Positions 1-6,314 of a DNA stretch of 10,125 nt are shown here, in pieces. The stretch's first letter is position 1, and each line of letters starts with the position of its first letter. Under the pieces are notes generated by a model. That model saw nothing but the letters and a program-made list of their open reading frames with translations. It was not told the DNA's origin and searched no databases. The stretch comes from Gaiellasilicea sp039914895 (GTDB lineage Bacteria > Actinomycetota > Thermoleophilia > Gaiellales > Gaiellaceae). The stretch spans positions 1 to 10,125 of the forward strand of contig JBDSOJ010000202.1 of assembly GCA_039914895.1 (NCBI GenBank), in the 5' to 3' direction. The position numbers and the translations under genes are program-made.

Positions 1-192
1 CTCTCGGCGCGCCAGCTGGGCCGCGAGCACCTGATTGCGCCCTACCGAGAGGACTGGAAGCCGTTGCGCGAAGAGGGGTTCGCAGCGTATGCCCGCAGGA
101 TCTCTGAGCCGTACCGGGCTGCGATGACCGGGCACTTCGACCCCGAGCGGGAGACGTGGACCGAGCGGACGCTGTCACGGTTCCGGCGCTGA
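1..192 (+). CDS. 3' end of an unrecognised protein (63 C-terminal residues)
   Basis: Frame 1 is open from the first base to a TGA at 190-192. It gives 63 residues rich in Arg, Glu and aromatic residues (for example REDWKPLREEGF near the start and a basic tail ending LSRFRR). No membrane segment or motif is visible and I do not recognise the family. The tail looks soluble and probably helical. The real start lies upstream of the window. The frame is supported by being open over the whole stretch and by a normal GC-rich third position in most codons. The next gene probably starts at 237, leaving a 44-bp gap, although an in-frame GTG at 156 would overlap this one. Confidence 0.6.
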   Translation, partial: LSARQLGREHLIAPYREDWKPLREEGFAAYARRISEPYRAAMTGHFDPERETWTERTLSRFRR

Positions 193-223
193 GAATCCTC
201 ACACGTTTCTCGATCTCTGTGAG

Positions 224-229
224 TACCTT
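224..229 (+). promoter_or_regulatory. Putative -10 element of the secreted HExxH protein gene
   Basis: TACCTT matches TAnnnT and ends 7 bases before the GTG at 237. No purine-rich ribosome binding site precedes that GTG. Transcription would begin at or next to the start codon, giving a leaderless mRNA. No convincing -35 is visible. Support comes from the same arrangement before five other genes in this window. Confidence 0.4.
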
Positions 230-236
230 GTGCGGT

Positions 237-1604
237 GTGAAGCGGCTACTCGTGGGTCTGGCGGCGCTCGCCGCCCTCGGTGCGACTGCGCCCGCTCATG
301 CGTCGACGCCGATTCCGTGGTGCGGTACCGACTCGTCGGCAGTCGATCGGCTGCCTGACGCCACGCTCGGCTACGCGGTCCACGTTGCGTACGTCCGTCC
401 GCCCGGCGAGCCGGACCGGTTCGCGGAGCTCGCGCCCAGGATCGTCGGCGACGTGGCCGCGATCGAGGCATGGTGGCGCTCGCAGGACGCTGCCCGCTCG
501 CCCCGGTTCGACCTCTTTCCGGTCGCCTGCGCGACTGCGTTCGGAGCGCTCGACATCTCGAACGTCGAGCTGCCGCAGGCGATCAGCGGGATCCGCGGCG
601 CGTTCAACGAGATCCGGCTGCTGCTCGGCTCGATCGGCTTCAACGAGCCCGAGAAGATCTATCTCGTCTACTACGACGGGCTGACCGGGCAGTCCGGCTT
701 GGAGCGGGTCTGTGGCCAGGGCGCGGAGCCCGGCGGTCTCGGGTTCTCCGGCATGGCGGTCATCTACCTCGACTCCTGCGGCGCGACCAAGAGTGACTCC
801 CTGCGGCCGGTCGTGGCTGTGCACGAGCTCGTCCATGTCCTCGGCGCCGTCGGCGCCGCCGCGCCCAACGCGTGCGCCGGCGGCCACGTCTGCGACCTGG
901 AGTCCGACCTGCTGGCCGCCTCGCTGTCTGGCGAGGAGCTCGAGACGCACGTGCTGGACAGCGGTCGCGACGACTACTACGGCCACTCGGGATCCTGGAC
1001 GGACGTGCAGGACTCGTTCTTCTTCGAGCGGCTCGACTCGCCCGACCGGAGCGCGCCGACGGCCCCCGCCGCGCCCGTCGTGAGGGACGATCCCAGCGGG
1101 CTCGTCGCCTTCTCGTGGCGCGCCTCGAGCGACGACGTCGGCCCGGTCGCCTATCGGATCTATCAGGACGGGCGCTTCGTTCGCCAGGTGACGCGAAGCT
1201 CCGCGCTGCTGACCCCACCCGACGGCGACACGGGCAGTTACTCCGTTCGCGCCGCGGACGCCGTCGGGCACCTGAGCCAGACCGTCACGGTCCTCTTCAA
1301 GCCGGGCTTCGGGATCGTGGACGAGCAGGGCCTGCTTCTGCACGACACAGCCCGCCCGCCGGCGATCCGCACCGTGTCCGTGCGGCGGACGACCAAGACC
1401 GTCGTGCTCTCGTGGCCCGCCGTACGCGACCCCGGCGGCCTGAAGGGCTACCGGGTCAAGATCGGGGCCCGGACGTTCTCCGTGGCGAAGCCGAGGCTGA
1501 CGGTCACGCGCGCGACGCTGCGCACGGCCGTCTCGGTGAGCGCGGTCGACCGGGCCGGCAACGTCGGGCCCACGACGACGGTCCCGCTCCGCCGCCTGCG
1601 CTGA
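237..1604 (+). CDS. Secreted HExxH metalloprotease-like protein with two fibronectin type III-like domains
   Basis: This 455-residue protein appears to be exported. Starting at GTG 237 gives a classical signal peptide: VKR, then a Leu/Ala-rich core, then a likely cut after AHA at residue 22. Earlier in-frame GTGs (156, 219) would bury it behind extra residues, so 237 is preferred. Residues about 25-265 form the main domain. It carries HELVH at 196-200, followed by a GGHVCD segment (His217, Asp220) and a DLL. HExxH normally binds zinc in metallopeptidases, with Glu as catalytic base. The residue expected as third ligand in metzincins (HExxHxxGxxH) is Gly here, so His217 or Asp220 is the likely substitute. 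Two Fn3-like beta domains follow (about 270-355 and 373-455). Substrate is unknown, and a structural, non-catalytic role cannot be excluded. The gene stands alone between promoter and hairpin. Confidence 0.75.
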   Translation: MKRLLVGLAALAALGATAPAHASTPIPWCGTDSSAVDRLPDATLGYAVHVAYVRPPGEPDRFAELAPRIVGDVAAIEAWWRSQDAARSPRFDLFPVACATAFGALDISNVELPQAISGIRGAFNEIRLLLGSIGFNEPEKIYLVYYDGLTGQSGLERVCGQGAEPGGLGFSGMAVIYLDSCGATKSDSLRPVVAVHELVHVLGAVGAAAPNACAGGHVCDLESDLLAASLSGEELETHVLDSGRDDYYGHSGSWTDVQDSFFFERLDSPDRSAPTAPAAPVVRDDPSGLVAFSWRASSDDVGPVAYRIYQDGRFVRQVTRSSALLTPPDGDTGSYSVRAADAVGHLSQTVTVLFKPGFGIVDEQGLLLHDTARPPAIRTVSVRRTTKTVVLSWPAVRDPGGLKGYRVKIGARTFSVAKPRLTVTRATLRTAVSVSAVDRAGNVGPTTTVPLRRLR

Positions 1605-1612
1605 CCTATTTC

Positions 1613-1661
1613 GGGCGCAAGCAGAACCGGGATCTGCGAGAGCAGATCCCGGTTCGCGCCC
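1613..1661 (+). terminator. Long hairpin just after the secreted-protein gene, probable terminator
   Basis: A perfect 14-bp stem (1624-1637 with 1642-1655) is closed by a GAGA loop, which fits the stable GNRA tetraloop class. Below it a second 6-bp stem, GGGCGC (1613-1618) with GCGCCC (1656-1661), pairs across a 5-base one-sided bulge. It begins 9 bases after the stop codon. No U-run follows, as is common for actinobacterial terminators. The stem is nearly symmetrical, so it could also stop transcription arriving from the other side or be a repeated palindromic element. Confidence 0.6.
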
Positions 1662-1672
1662 AGACCCCTGAA

Positions 1673-1689
1673 GCTGCGTGGGTCGCAGC
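1673..1689 (+). other. Small hairpin in the acnA upstream region
   Basis: GCTGCG (1673-1678) pairs perfectly with CGCAGC (1684-1689) around a TGGGT loop. It is the second of four successive hairpins in the 207-bp gene-free stretch 1605-1811. No function can be assigned from the sequence alone. Confidence 0.4.
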
Positions 1690-1690
1690 C

Positions 1691-1714
1691 GGGGCTCGCT
1701 ACCCGTAGCTCCCC
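1691..1714 (+). other. Interrupted hairpin in the acnA upstream region
   Basis: GGGG (1691-1694) pairs with CCCC (1711-1714). Inside it, GCTAC (1698-1702) faces GTAGC (1705-1709), with a small internal loop between the two stems. It starts one base after the preceding hairpin. This is suggestive of a structured RNA or repeat, but each stem is short. Confidence 0.3.
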
Positions 1715-1735
1715 GTTTCGGCTCTCACCCGGAAC

Positions 1736-1772
1736 CGGACGTGTCCGAGGGACAGTCCCTAGGACATGTCCG
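1736..1772 (+). repeat. 37-bp nested palindrome upstream of acnA, REP-like
   Basis: The outer arms (1736-1746 and 1762-1772, CGGACGTGTCC and GGACATGTCCG) pair over 11 positions with one G-T wobble. The core AGGGACAGTCCCT (1748-1760) is a perfect odd palindrome. One G/A mismatch separates the two layers. GAACCGG occurs as a direct repeat overlapping both edges (1732-1738 and 1772-1778). The layout resembles short interspersed palindromic elements of the REP type. It may also lie over the acnA -35 region and act as an operator. Confidence 0.5.
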
Positions 1773-1799
1773 AACCGGCCCAGGTCGGCGCCGCTTCGA

Positions 1800-1805
1800 T
1801 AGATT
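1800..1805 (+). promoter_or_regulatory. Putative -10 element of acnA
   Basis: TAGATT matches TAnnnT and ends 6 bases before the ATG at 1812. The purine stretch CGAGG at 1806-1810 sits only one base from the ATG, too close to work as a Shine-Dalgarno site. A leaderless transcript starting at the ATG is the simplest reading. There is no clear -35. Confidence 0.45.
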
Positions 1806-1811
1806 CGAGGT

Positions 1812-4559
1812 ATGGCCGACGACGTTTCCACCCGCTCCACTCTCACCGTCGGCGATCGCAAGCTCGAGATCCACCGCCTGGACGCGCTGCAGGAGCGCTG
1901 GGACGTCGCCCGGCTCCCCTACACGCTGCGGATCCTGCTCGAGAACGTGCTCCGGAACGGCGACGCGGAGGACGTCGAGGCCGTCGCCGGCTGGGTCGCG
2001 ACGGCCGAGCCGAGCCGCGAGATCTCCTTCGCGCCCGCCCGCGTCCTGCTCCAGGACTTCACCGGAGTCCCGGCCGTCGTCGACCTCGCAGCGATGCGGA
2101 ACGCGATGGCCGACCTCGGCGGGGATCCAGAGCAGATCAACCCGCTGATCCCGGTCGAGCTCGTGATCGACCACTCGGTCCAGGTCGACCACGCGGGCCG
2201 GCCCGACGCGCTCCGACTCAACATGGAGCTCGAGCTCGCCCGCAACCTCGAGCGCTACCGCTTCCTCAAGTGGGGCGCGCAGGCGTTCGCCGGGCTCACG
2301 ATCGTCCCCCCGGGCGTCGGGATCTGCCACCAGGTGAACCTCGAGCGGCTCTCGCGGGGAGTGCTCGAGCAGAGCGGCACGTACTTCTTCGACACCCTCG
2401 TCGGCACCGATTCGCACACGACCATGGTGAACGGGCTCGGCATCCTGGCCTGGGGCGTCGGCGGGATCGAGGCCGAGGCCGCGATGCTCGGCGAGCCGCT
2501 CTCGATGCTCGTGCCACAGGTCGTCGGCTTCAGGCTCACGGGCGAGCTGCCGGAGGGCGCGACCGCGACCGACCTCGTGCTCACGGTCACGCAGATGCTC
2601 CGCCAGACAGGCGTTGTCGGCAAGTTCGTCGAGTACTCCGGTCACGGGCTCGCAGCCCTCCCCCTCGCCGACCGCGCCACGATCGGGAACATGTCGCCCG
2701 AGTACGGCGCCACGTGCGGCTTCTTCCCCGTCGACGAGCAGACGCTCACCTACCTGCGCCTGACCGGCCGCAGCGACGAGCGGATCGCGCTCGTCGAGGC
2801 CTACTGCAAGGAGAACATGCTCTGGCACGAGCCCGGAGAGGAGCCGACGTACTCGCAGGTGGTCGAGCTCGACCTCTCGACGGTCGAGCCGAGCCTCGCC
2901 GGGCCGCGGCGGCCGCAGGACCGGATCCCGCTCGCACACGCGAAGACCGCCTTCCTCGACGCGCTGGGGACGTTCGGGGTCGAGACACCGCTGACGAACG
3001 GGAGCCACGACAAGGCGGTCGCGGACACCTTCCCGGCGAGCGACCCGACGACCGAGCAGGCCCCGGGCGGGAGCCCCGAGCCCGAGCCCGACGCGACGCC
3101 GGTGTCCGTCGCGACCCCCGAGCGCCATCGCGTCCGGGTTGAGGGCGAGGACTACTTCGTCGAGCACGGCAGCGTCGTGATCACCGCGATCACGTCCTGC
3201 ACGAACACGTCCAATCCGGCCGTGATGATCGCCGCCGGCCTGCTCGCGAAGAAGGCGGTCGAGCGCGGCCTCGCACGCCGCCCCTGGGTCAAGTCGAGCC
3301 TCGCGCCCGGCTCGAAGGTCGTGACCGAGTACTACGACCGCTCCGGGTTGACGCCCTATCTCGAGCAGCTCGGCTTCCACACCGTCGGCTACGGCTGCAC
3401 GACCTGCATCGGCAACTCCGGCCCGCTCGCAGAGCCGATCTCGAAGGCCGTCGCCGACGGCGACCTCGTCGTCTGCTCCGTCCTCTCCGGGAACCGAAAT
3501 TTCGAGGCGCGCATCCACCCGGAGGTGAAGGCCAACTACCTCGCCTCACCGCCGCTCGTCGTCGCCTACGCGCTCGCCGGTCGCATGGACATCGACCTCG
3601 TGAACGAGCCCCTGGGCCAGGATCCGGACGGAAGCGACGTGTTCCTCTCCGACCTCTGGCCGACCGCGAACGAGGTGCAGGAGACGATTGCGAGCTCGAT
3701 CGCGCAGGACATGTTCCGCTCCACCTACGCCGACGTCTTCACCGGCGGCGACGACTGGCGAGCGCTGCCGGTACCCGAGGGAGAGCTGTTCGCCTGGGAG
3801 CCCGACTCGACCTATGTCCGCCTGCCGCCCTACTTCGACGGGATGCCGGCCGCGCCGAGCACCTTCGATGACATCGCCGGCGCACGCTGCCTGGTTCGGC
3901 TCGGCGACTCGGTCACGACCGACCACATCTCGCCGGCCGGCGCGATCAAGCCCGACTCTCCGGCCGGCCGGTACCTGACCGAGCACGGCGTCGAGCGGAA
4001 GGACTTCAACTCCTACGGCTCGCGGCGCGGCAACCACGAGGTGATGGTGCGCGGCACCTTCGCGAACGTGCGGCTGCGCAACCTGCTCGTCCCGGTTTCC
4101 GAGGGCACGTGGACGGTGCATGTTCCATCGGGCGAGGAGATGACGATCTTCGACGCATCGCAGCGCTACCTCACCGAGGGGACGCCGACGATCGTGCTCG
4201 CGGGCAAGGAGTACGGCTCAGGCTCGTCGCGCGACTGGGCCGCGAAGGGCCCAAGCCTGCTCGGCGTCAGGGTCGCGATCGCGGAGAGCTACGAGCGGAT
4301 CCACCGCTCGAACCTGCTGATGCTGGGGATCTTGCCGCTCCAGTTCCGCGACGGCGAGACCCCGGACACGCTCGGGCTGACCGGCCGCGAGACGTTTGCG
4401 ATCGACGGAGTCGAGAACGGAGACGCGAACGAGGTGACCGTGCGCGCGGACGAGACGAGCTTCACGGCCCGCGTGCGCCTCGACACGCCCCGCGAACGCG
4501 AGTACCTGCGCCACGGCGGCATCCTCCCCTTCGTGCTGCGCCGCCTGCTCGCCACGTAG
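1812..4559 (+). CDS. acnA: Aconitate hydratase A (aconitase)
   Basis: This full-length 915-residue cytoplasmic enzyme interconverts citrate and isocitrate through cis-aconitate in the TCA cycle, using a [4Fe-4S] cluster. The expected ligands are visible: Cys463 in SCTNTSNP, and Cys529 and Cys532 in GCTTCIGNSG. Family motifs follow in order: DHSVQVD, GTDSHTTMVNGLG, GNMSPEYGATCGFFPVD, then the swivel domain with SYGSRRGNHEVMVRG, KEYGSGSSRDWAAKGP and ERIHRSNLLMLGI. About 60 residues between the third domain and SCTNTS form a Pro/Glu-rich linker with FPASDP, typical of actinobacterial AcnA as I know it. The C-terminus ends normally (YLRHGGILPFVLRRLL). The ATG is chosen because the conserved N-terminus starts soon after and a -10-like hexamer lies just upstream. 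Enzymes of this family can bind RNA when the cluster is lost, but nothing here shows that. A hairpin overlaps the stop codon. Confidence 0.97.
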   Translation: MADDVSTRSTLTVGDRKLEIHRLDALQERWDVARLPYTLRILLENVLRNGDAEDVEAVAGWVATAEPSREISFAPARVLLQDFTGVPAVVDLAAMRNAMADLGGDPEQINPLIPVELVIDHSVQVDHAGRPDALRLNMELELARNLERYRFLKWGAQAFAGLTIVPPGVGICHQVNLERLSRGVLEQSGTYFFDTLVGTDSHTTMVNGLGILAWGVGGIEAEAAMLGEPLSMLVPQVVGFRLTGELPEGATATDLVLTVTQMLRQTGVVGKFVEYSGHGLAALPLADRATIGNMSPEYGATCGFFPVDEQTLTYLRLTGRSDERIALVEAYCKENMLWHEPGEEPTYSQVVELDLSTVEPSLAGPRRPQDRIPLAHAKTAFLDALGTFGVETPLTNGSHDKAVADTFPASDPTTEQAPGGSPEPEPDATPVSVATPERHRVRVEGEDYFVEHGSVVITAITSCTNTSNPAVMIAAGLLAKKAVERGLARRPWVKSSLAPGSKVVTEYYDRSGLTPYLEQLGFHTVGYGCTTCIGNSGPLAEPISKAVADGDLVVCSVLSGNRNFEARIHPEVKANYLASPPLVVAYALAGRMDIDLVNEPLGQDPDGSDVFLSDLWPTANEVQETIASSIAQDMFRSTYADVFTGGDDWRALPVPEGELFAWEPDSTYVRLPPYFDGMPAAPSTFDDIAGARCLVRLGDSVTTDHISPAGAIKPDSPAGRYLTEHGVERKDFNSYGSRRGNHEVMVRGTFANVRLRNLLVPVSEGTWTVHVPSGEEMTIFDASQRYLTEGTPTIVLAGKEYGSGSSRDWAAKGPSLLGVRVAIAESYERIHRSNLLMLGILPLQFRDGETPDTLGLTGRETFAIDGVENGDANEVTVRADETSFTARVRLDTPREREYLRHGGILPFVLRRLLAT

Positions 4560-4588
4560 GAGCCGGCCGGTCGCGATCACCGGCTCCT
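4558..4588 (+). terminator. Hairpin overlapping the acnA stop codon, possible terminator
   Basis: AGGAGCCGG (4558-4566) pairs perfectly with CCGGCTCCT (4580-4588) across a 13-base loop. The first arm includes the last two bases of the acnA TAG. No T-run follows. The right arm lies inside the permease remnant, so part of the pairing could be fortuitous in GC-rich DNA. Confidence 0.4.
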
Positions 4589-4713
4589 GGATCCCGCTGG
4601 TCGCCGACTACACGCGATTCGCGGCGGTCGGGCGAGTGCGTTCTTGGGGACCCGCGGCCGGGTACTTCCTCGCGGGCACCTGGTTCTGGCTGCTCGGCGC
4701 GATCCTCTTCTAG
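4561..4713 (+). pseudogene. Remnant of an NCS1-family (purine/cytosine) permease
   Basis: The frame starting at 4561 reads 50 codons to a TAG at 4711. From about residue 8 it contains SWIPLVADYTRFA followed by a hydrophobic stretch, AAGYFLAGTWFWLLGAILF. This is the SWxPLxxDYTR signature and following helix that lie near the middle of nucleobase:cation symporter-1 proteins such as cytosine permease CodB, which have about 12 membrane helices. There is no start codon, no room for the N-terminal helices because acnA ends at 4559, and a stop directly after one helix. What survives is an internal slice of a lost gene. It lies in the same direction as the kinase gene downstream and may once have been its partner. 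Family assignment is by eye. Confidence 0.65.
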
Positions 4714-4716
4714 AGT
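4711..4716 (+). promoter_or_regulatory. Putative -10 element of the PfkB-family kinase operon
   Basis: TAGAGT matches TAnnnT and ends 8 bases before the GTG at 4725. It overlaps the stop codon of the permease remnant. No Shine-Dalgarno sequence is present, consistent with leaderless or near-leaderless initiation. Confidence 0.4.
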
Positions 4717-4724
4717 AGGCCGCG

Positions 4725-5525
4725 GTGCGCGGCGTCGTGGTGATCGGGAACCTCTCAAAGGACACGATCGACGGCGGCCGCCCCCGCGTCGGCGGCGCGC
4801 CCTACCACGCCGCTCGCGCGCTCCGGCTCCTCGGCGGAAGCTCGCGGATCGTGGCGCGCTCGGCCGAGGCCGACCGGCGCACACTCGTCGCCCCGCTGGC
4901 CGCGCTCGGCGTCCCGTGGGCCTGGCGCGAGGCGCCGGCCACGACGACGTTCGAGATCCGTTACGACGGCGACGAGCGCACGATGTCGATCGGCGACCCC
5001 GGCTCGCCGTGGACACTCGAGGACGCGCGGGCGGTCGGTCGGGTGGACTGGGTGCAGGTGGGCGCGCTAACGCGGGCCGACTTTTCGCCGGACGTGCTGG
5101 CGGCACTCGCCCGGGATCGGCGTCTGGCGCTCGACGGGCAGGCGCTCGTCCGGCCCGGCCGCACCGGTCCGCTTGTCCTCGACGCCGAGTTCGACGCGTC
5201 GCTGCTGCGGCATGTGACCGCCCTGAAGCTGAACGAGGAGGAGGTGGAGGCGCTCGGAGGGGAGGATCGCGTTGCCGAGCTGGGCGTGCCGGAGCTGCTG
5301 CTCACGCACGGCTCGACCGGCGCCATGCTGATCGGCCCCGGTGGTGTCCGGGAGCGCATTCCGGCGCGGCGCGTCGAGACCGACGACCCGACGGGCGCCG
5401 GAGACGCGTTCCTCGCGGCGTACGTCTGGGCGCGCGCGGCCGGCCAACGCCCCGGCTCCGCCGCCCGCCAGGCCGCCACGACGGCGGCGCGGGTGCTCGA
5501 GCTCTCGACCGCGACCGCGCCGTGA
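4725..5525 (+). CDS. PfkB-family (ribokinase-like) carbohydrate or nucleoside kinase
   Basis: This 266-residue cytoplasmic kinase would transfer phosphate from ATP to a hydroxyl of a sugar or nucleoside. The N-terminus VVVIGNLSKDTIDGG, with VGGAPYHAARALRLLG at about 22-37, is the first PfkB region (substrate-binding Gly-Gly). DDPTGAGDAF at about 220-229 is the second PfkB signature, with the GAGD anion hole and Asp227 as catalytic base. KLNEEE and LLTHGSTGAML are further ribokinase-fold landmarks. It is shorter than the usual 300 or so residues, mainly because the lid and middle section are compact. The substrate cannot be told. The nucleobase permease remnant directly upstream hints at nucleoside salvage, which is inference. 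GTG 4725 is chosen because the conserved first strand begins at once. It heads an operon with the next two genes (7-bp gap to the first). Confidence 0.85.
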   Translation: MRGVVVIGNLSKDTIDGGRPRVGGAPYHAARALRLLGGSSRIVARSAEADRRTLVAPLAALGVPWAWREAPATTTFEIRYDGDERTMSIGDPGSPWTLEDARAVGRVDWVQVGALTRADFSPDVLAALARDRRLALDGQALVRPGRTGPLVLDAEFDASLLRHVTALKLNEEEVEALGGEDRVAELGVPELLLTHGSTGAMLIGPGGVRERIPARRVETDDPTGAGDAFLAAYVWARAAGQRPGSAARQAATTAARVLELSTATAP

Positions 5526-5530
5526 GGACT

Positions 5531-5549
5531 TTGTGTTTCAGAAACACAA
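5531..5549. promoter_or_regulatory. AT-rich 19-bp perfect palindrome over a gene start, candidate operator
   Basis: TTGTGTTTCAGAAACACAA has 9-bp arms around a central A and is markedly AT-rich against its surroundings. It starts 6 bases after the kinase stop codon and contains the putative GTG start (5533) of the BNR gene. It resembles a dimeric repressor operator. It is close to, but one base longer than, the Rex consensus TTGTG-N8-CACAA. As RNA it would hide the start codon in an 8-bp hairpin with a three-base loop. Confidence 0.5.
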
Positions 5550-5958
5550 GGCGCTCTTGATCGCGCACGTTCGCACGATCGACGGCGTGCTGCAGGTCGA
5601 CGTCGAGACTGAAGCAGTCCTCGGCGAGGTTGACGTCTCCGTCGACCACGAGCGCCCCGAGCTCGGGCTCCCGCGCCTCGTCGCCGCGGCGTCGACCGGC
5701 GCCGCGGTCGTCGCGCTCGTCGACCGCCGGCCGCCGCTGCTGATCTCAGGCGACGGCGGCGCGACATGGCGGGAGGCGGGCGGAGGCCTGCCGGCCGGCT
5801 TCGACGTCGCGATCGATCCGGCCGACCCGGATCGCGTGCTCTACGCCGCCCGCAACCGGCTGTACCTCTCCACCGACGGCGGCCGTTTCTGGCGCTCGCT
5901 CGAGCCCGAGCTCCCGGACGTGGAAGCGGTGGCCTGGGCCGATACGCTCGCCGAGTGA
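5533..5958 (+). CDS. Small BNR/Asp-box repeat protein
   Basis: This is a 141-residue soluble protein of unknown function. Two Asp-box (BNR) motifs are visible: SGDGGATW at 72-79 and STDGGRFW at 113-120, separated by VAIDPADPDRVLYAA. That spacing and the DPADPDRVLYAA strand are typical of blades in sialidase- or YCF48/PSII-stability-type beta-propellers. Only one to two blades fit in this length, so it would need to oligomerise or pair with another protein, or it is a reduced relative. No signal peptide is seen. The GTG at 5533 is favoured by GAGGA at 5524-5528 just upstream, but the first six codons come from the palindrome, so a later start such as TTG 5557 is possible. It sits between a kinase gene (7-bp gap) and a DUF4260 gene (GTGA overlap). 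Confidence 0.6.
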   Translation: MFQKHKALLIAHVRTIDGVLQVDVETEAVLGEVDVSVDHERPELGLPRLVAAASTGAAVVALVDRRPPLLISGDGGATWREAGGGLPAGFDVAIDPADPDRVLYAARNRLYLSTDGGRFWRSLEPELPDVEAVAWADTLAE

Positions 5959-6314
5959 CCGACCGGCTGCCGCGATTCCTCCTCCACGCCGAAGGACTGG
6001 CTGTTGCGGCGGCCGCCGTGACGCTCTACTTCCACGAGGGCTACGCCTGGTGGCTCCTCCTCGTGCTGGCGCTCGCGCCCGACCTGGCGATGGTCGGCTA
6101 CGCCGCCGGCCCTCGATCAGGCGCGGTCGCCTACGACCTCGTCCACACCTACGTGCTGCCGGTGTTGCTCGCGACCGCCGGATTCCTCGCGGATTCCGAC
6201 ACGGCCGTGCAGCTCGCCCTGATCTGGCTGACGCACATCGGCGTCGATCGTGCCGTCGGCTACGGGCTGAAGTACCCGAGCGGGTTCAAGGACACGCACC
6301 TGCAACGGGTTTGA
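5955..6314 (+). CDS. DUF4260 family membrane protein
   Basis: This 119-residue integral membrane protein has no known biochemical role. Three or four hydrophobic segments are visible (about 12-26, 30-50, 57-78 and 84-97). Conserved-looking blocks match the DUF4260 pattern as I recall it: LAPDLAMVGYAAGPRSGAVAY, HTYVLP, ALIWLTHIGVDRAVGYGLKY and GFKDTHL. The GTG start overlaps the previous stop as GTGA, indicating translational coupling in the kinase operon. The stop TGA at 6312-6314 directly abuts the stop of the opposing gene. No terminator is visible between them. Confidence 0.8.
   Translation: MTDRLPRFLLHAEGLAVAAAAVTLYFHEGYAWWLLLVLALAPDLAMVGYAAGPRSGAVAYDLVHTYVLPVLLATAGFLADSDTAVQLALIWLTHIGVDRAVGYGLKYPSGFKDTHLQRV

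Noticed and set aside
156..236. Upstream GTG (156) as the start of the secreted protein
   Set aside because: It would overlap the preceding gene and add 27 residues before an otherwise perfect signal peptide; GTG 237 with its -10-like hexamer explains the data better.
246..1343. A 365-codon minus-strand open frame antisense to the secreted HExxH protein
   Set aside because: It shows compositionally biased translation without motifs, while the plus strand has a signal peptide, HExxH and Fn3-like repeats.
872..1708. A 278-codon plus-strand frame overlapping the Fn3 region and the first hairpin
   Set aside because: It is an alternative frame of a supported gene with Arg-rich low-complexity translation, and it runs through the terminator-like hairpin.
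1605..1811. An iron-responsive-element-like stem-loop controlling acnA
   Set aside because: No CAGTG-type loop sequence is present in any of the four hairpins; the loops are GAGA, TGGGT and very short turns.
1725..3518. A 597-codon open frame on the minus strand antisense to acnA
   Set aside because: acnA is certain on the plus strand. The antisense frame is open because GC-rich third positions rarely give stops; its product is a low-complexity Arg/Glu/Val/Asp-rich sequence with no recognisable motif.
5531..5549. A Rex (NADH sensor) operator
   Set aside because: The half-sites TTGTG and CACAA match but the spacer is 9 and not 8 bases, and the inner bases are TTT/AAA where AA/TT is usual; kept only as a generic operator candidate.
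4109..5560. A 483-codon plus-strand frame spanning acnA, the remnant and the kinase gene
   Set aside because: It reads across three independent loci in the wrong frame and gives an Arg/Pro/Gly-rich product; the true frames are well supported.
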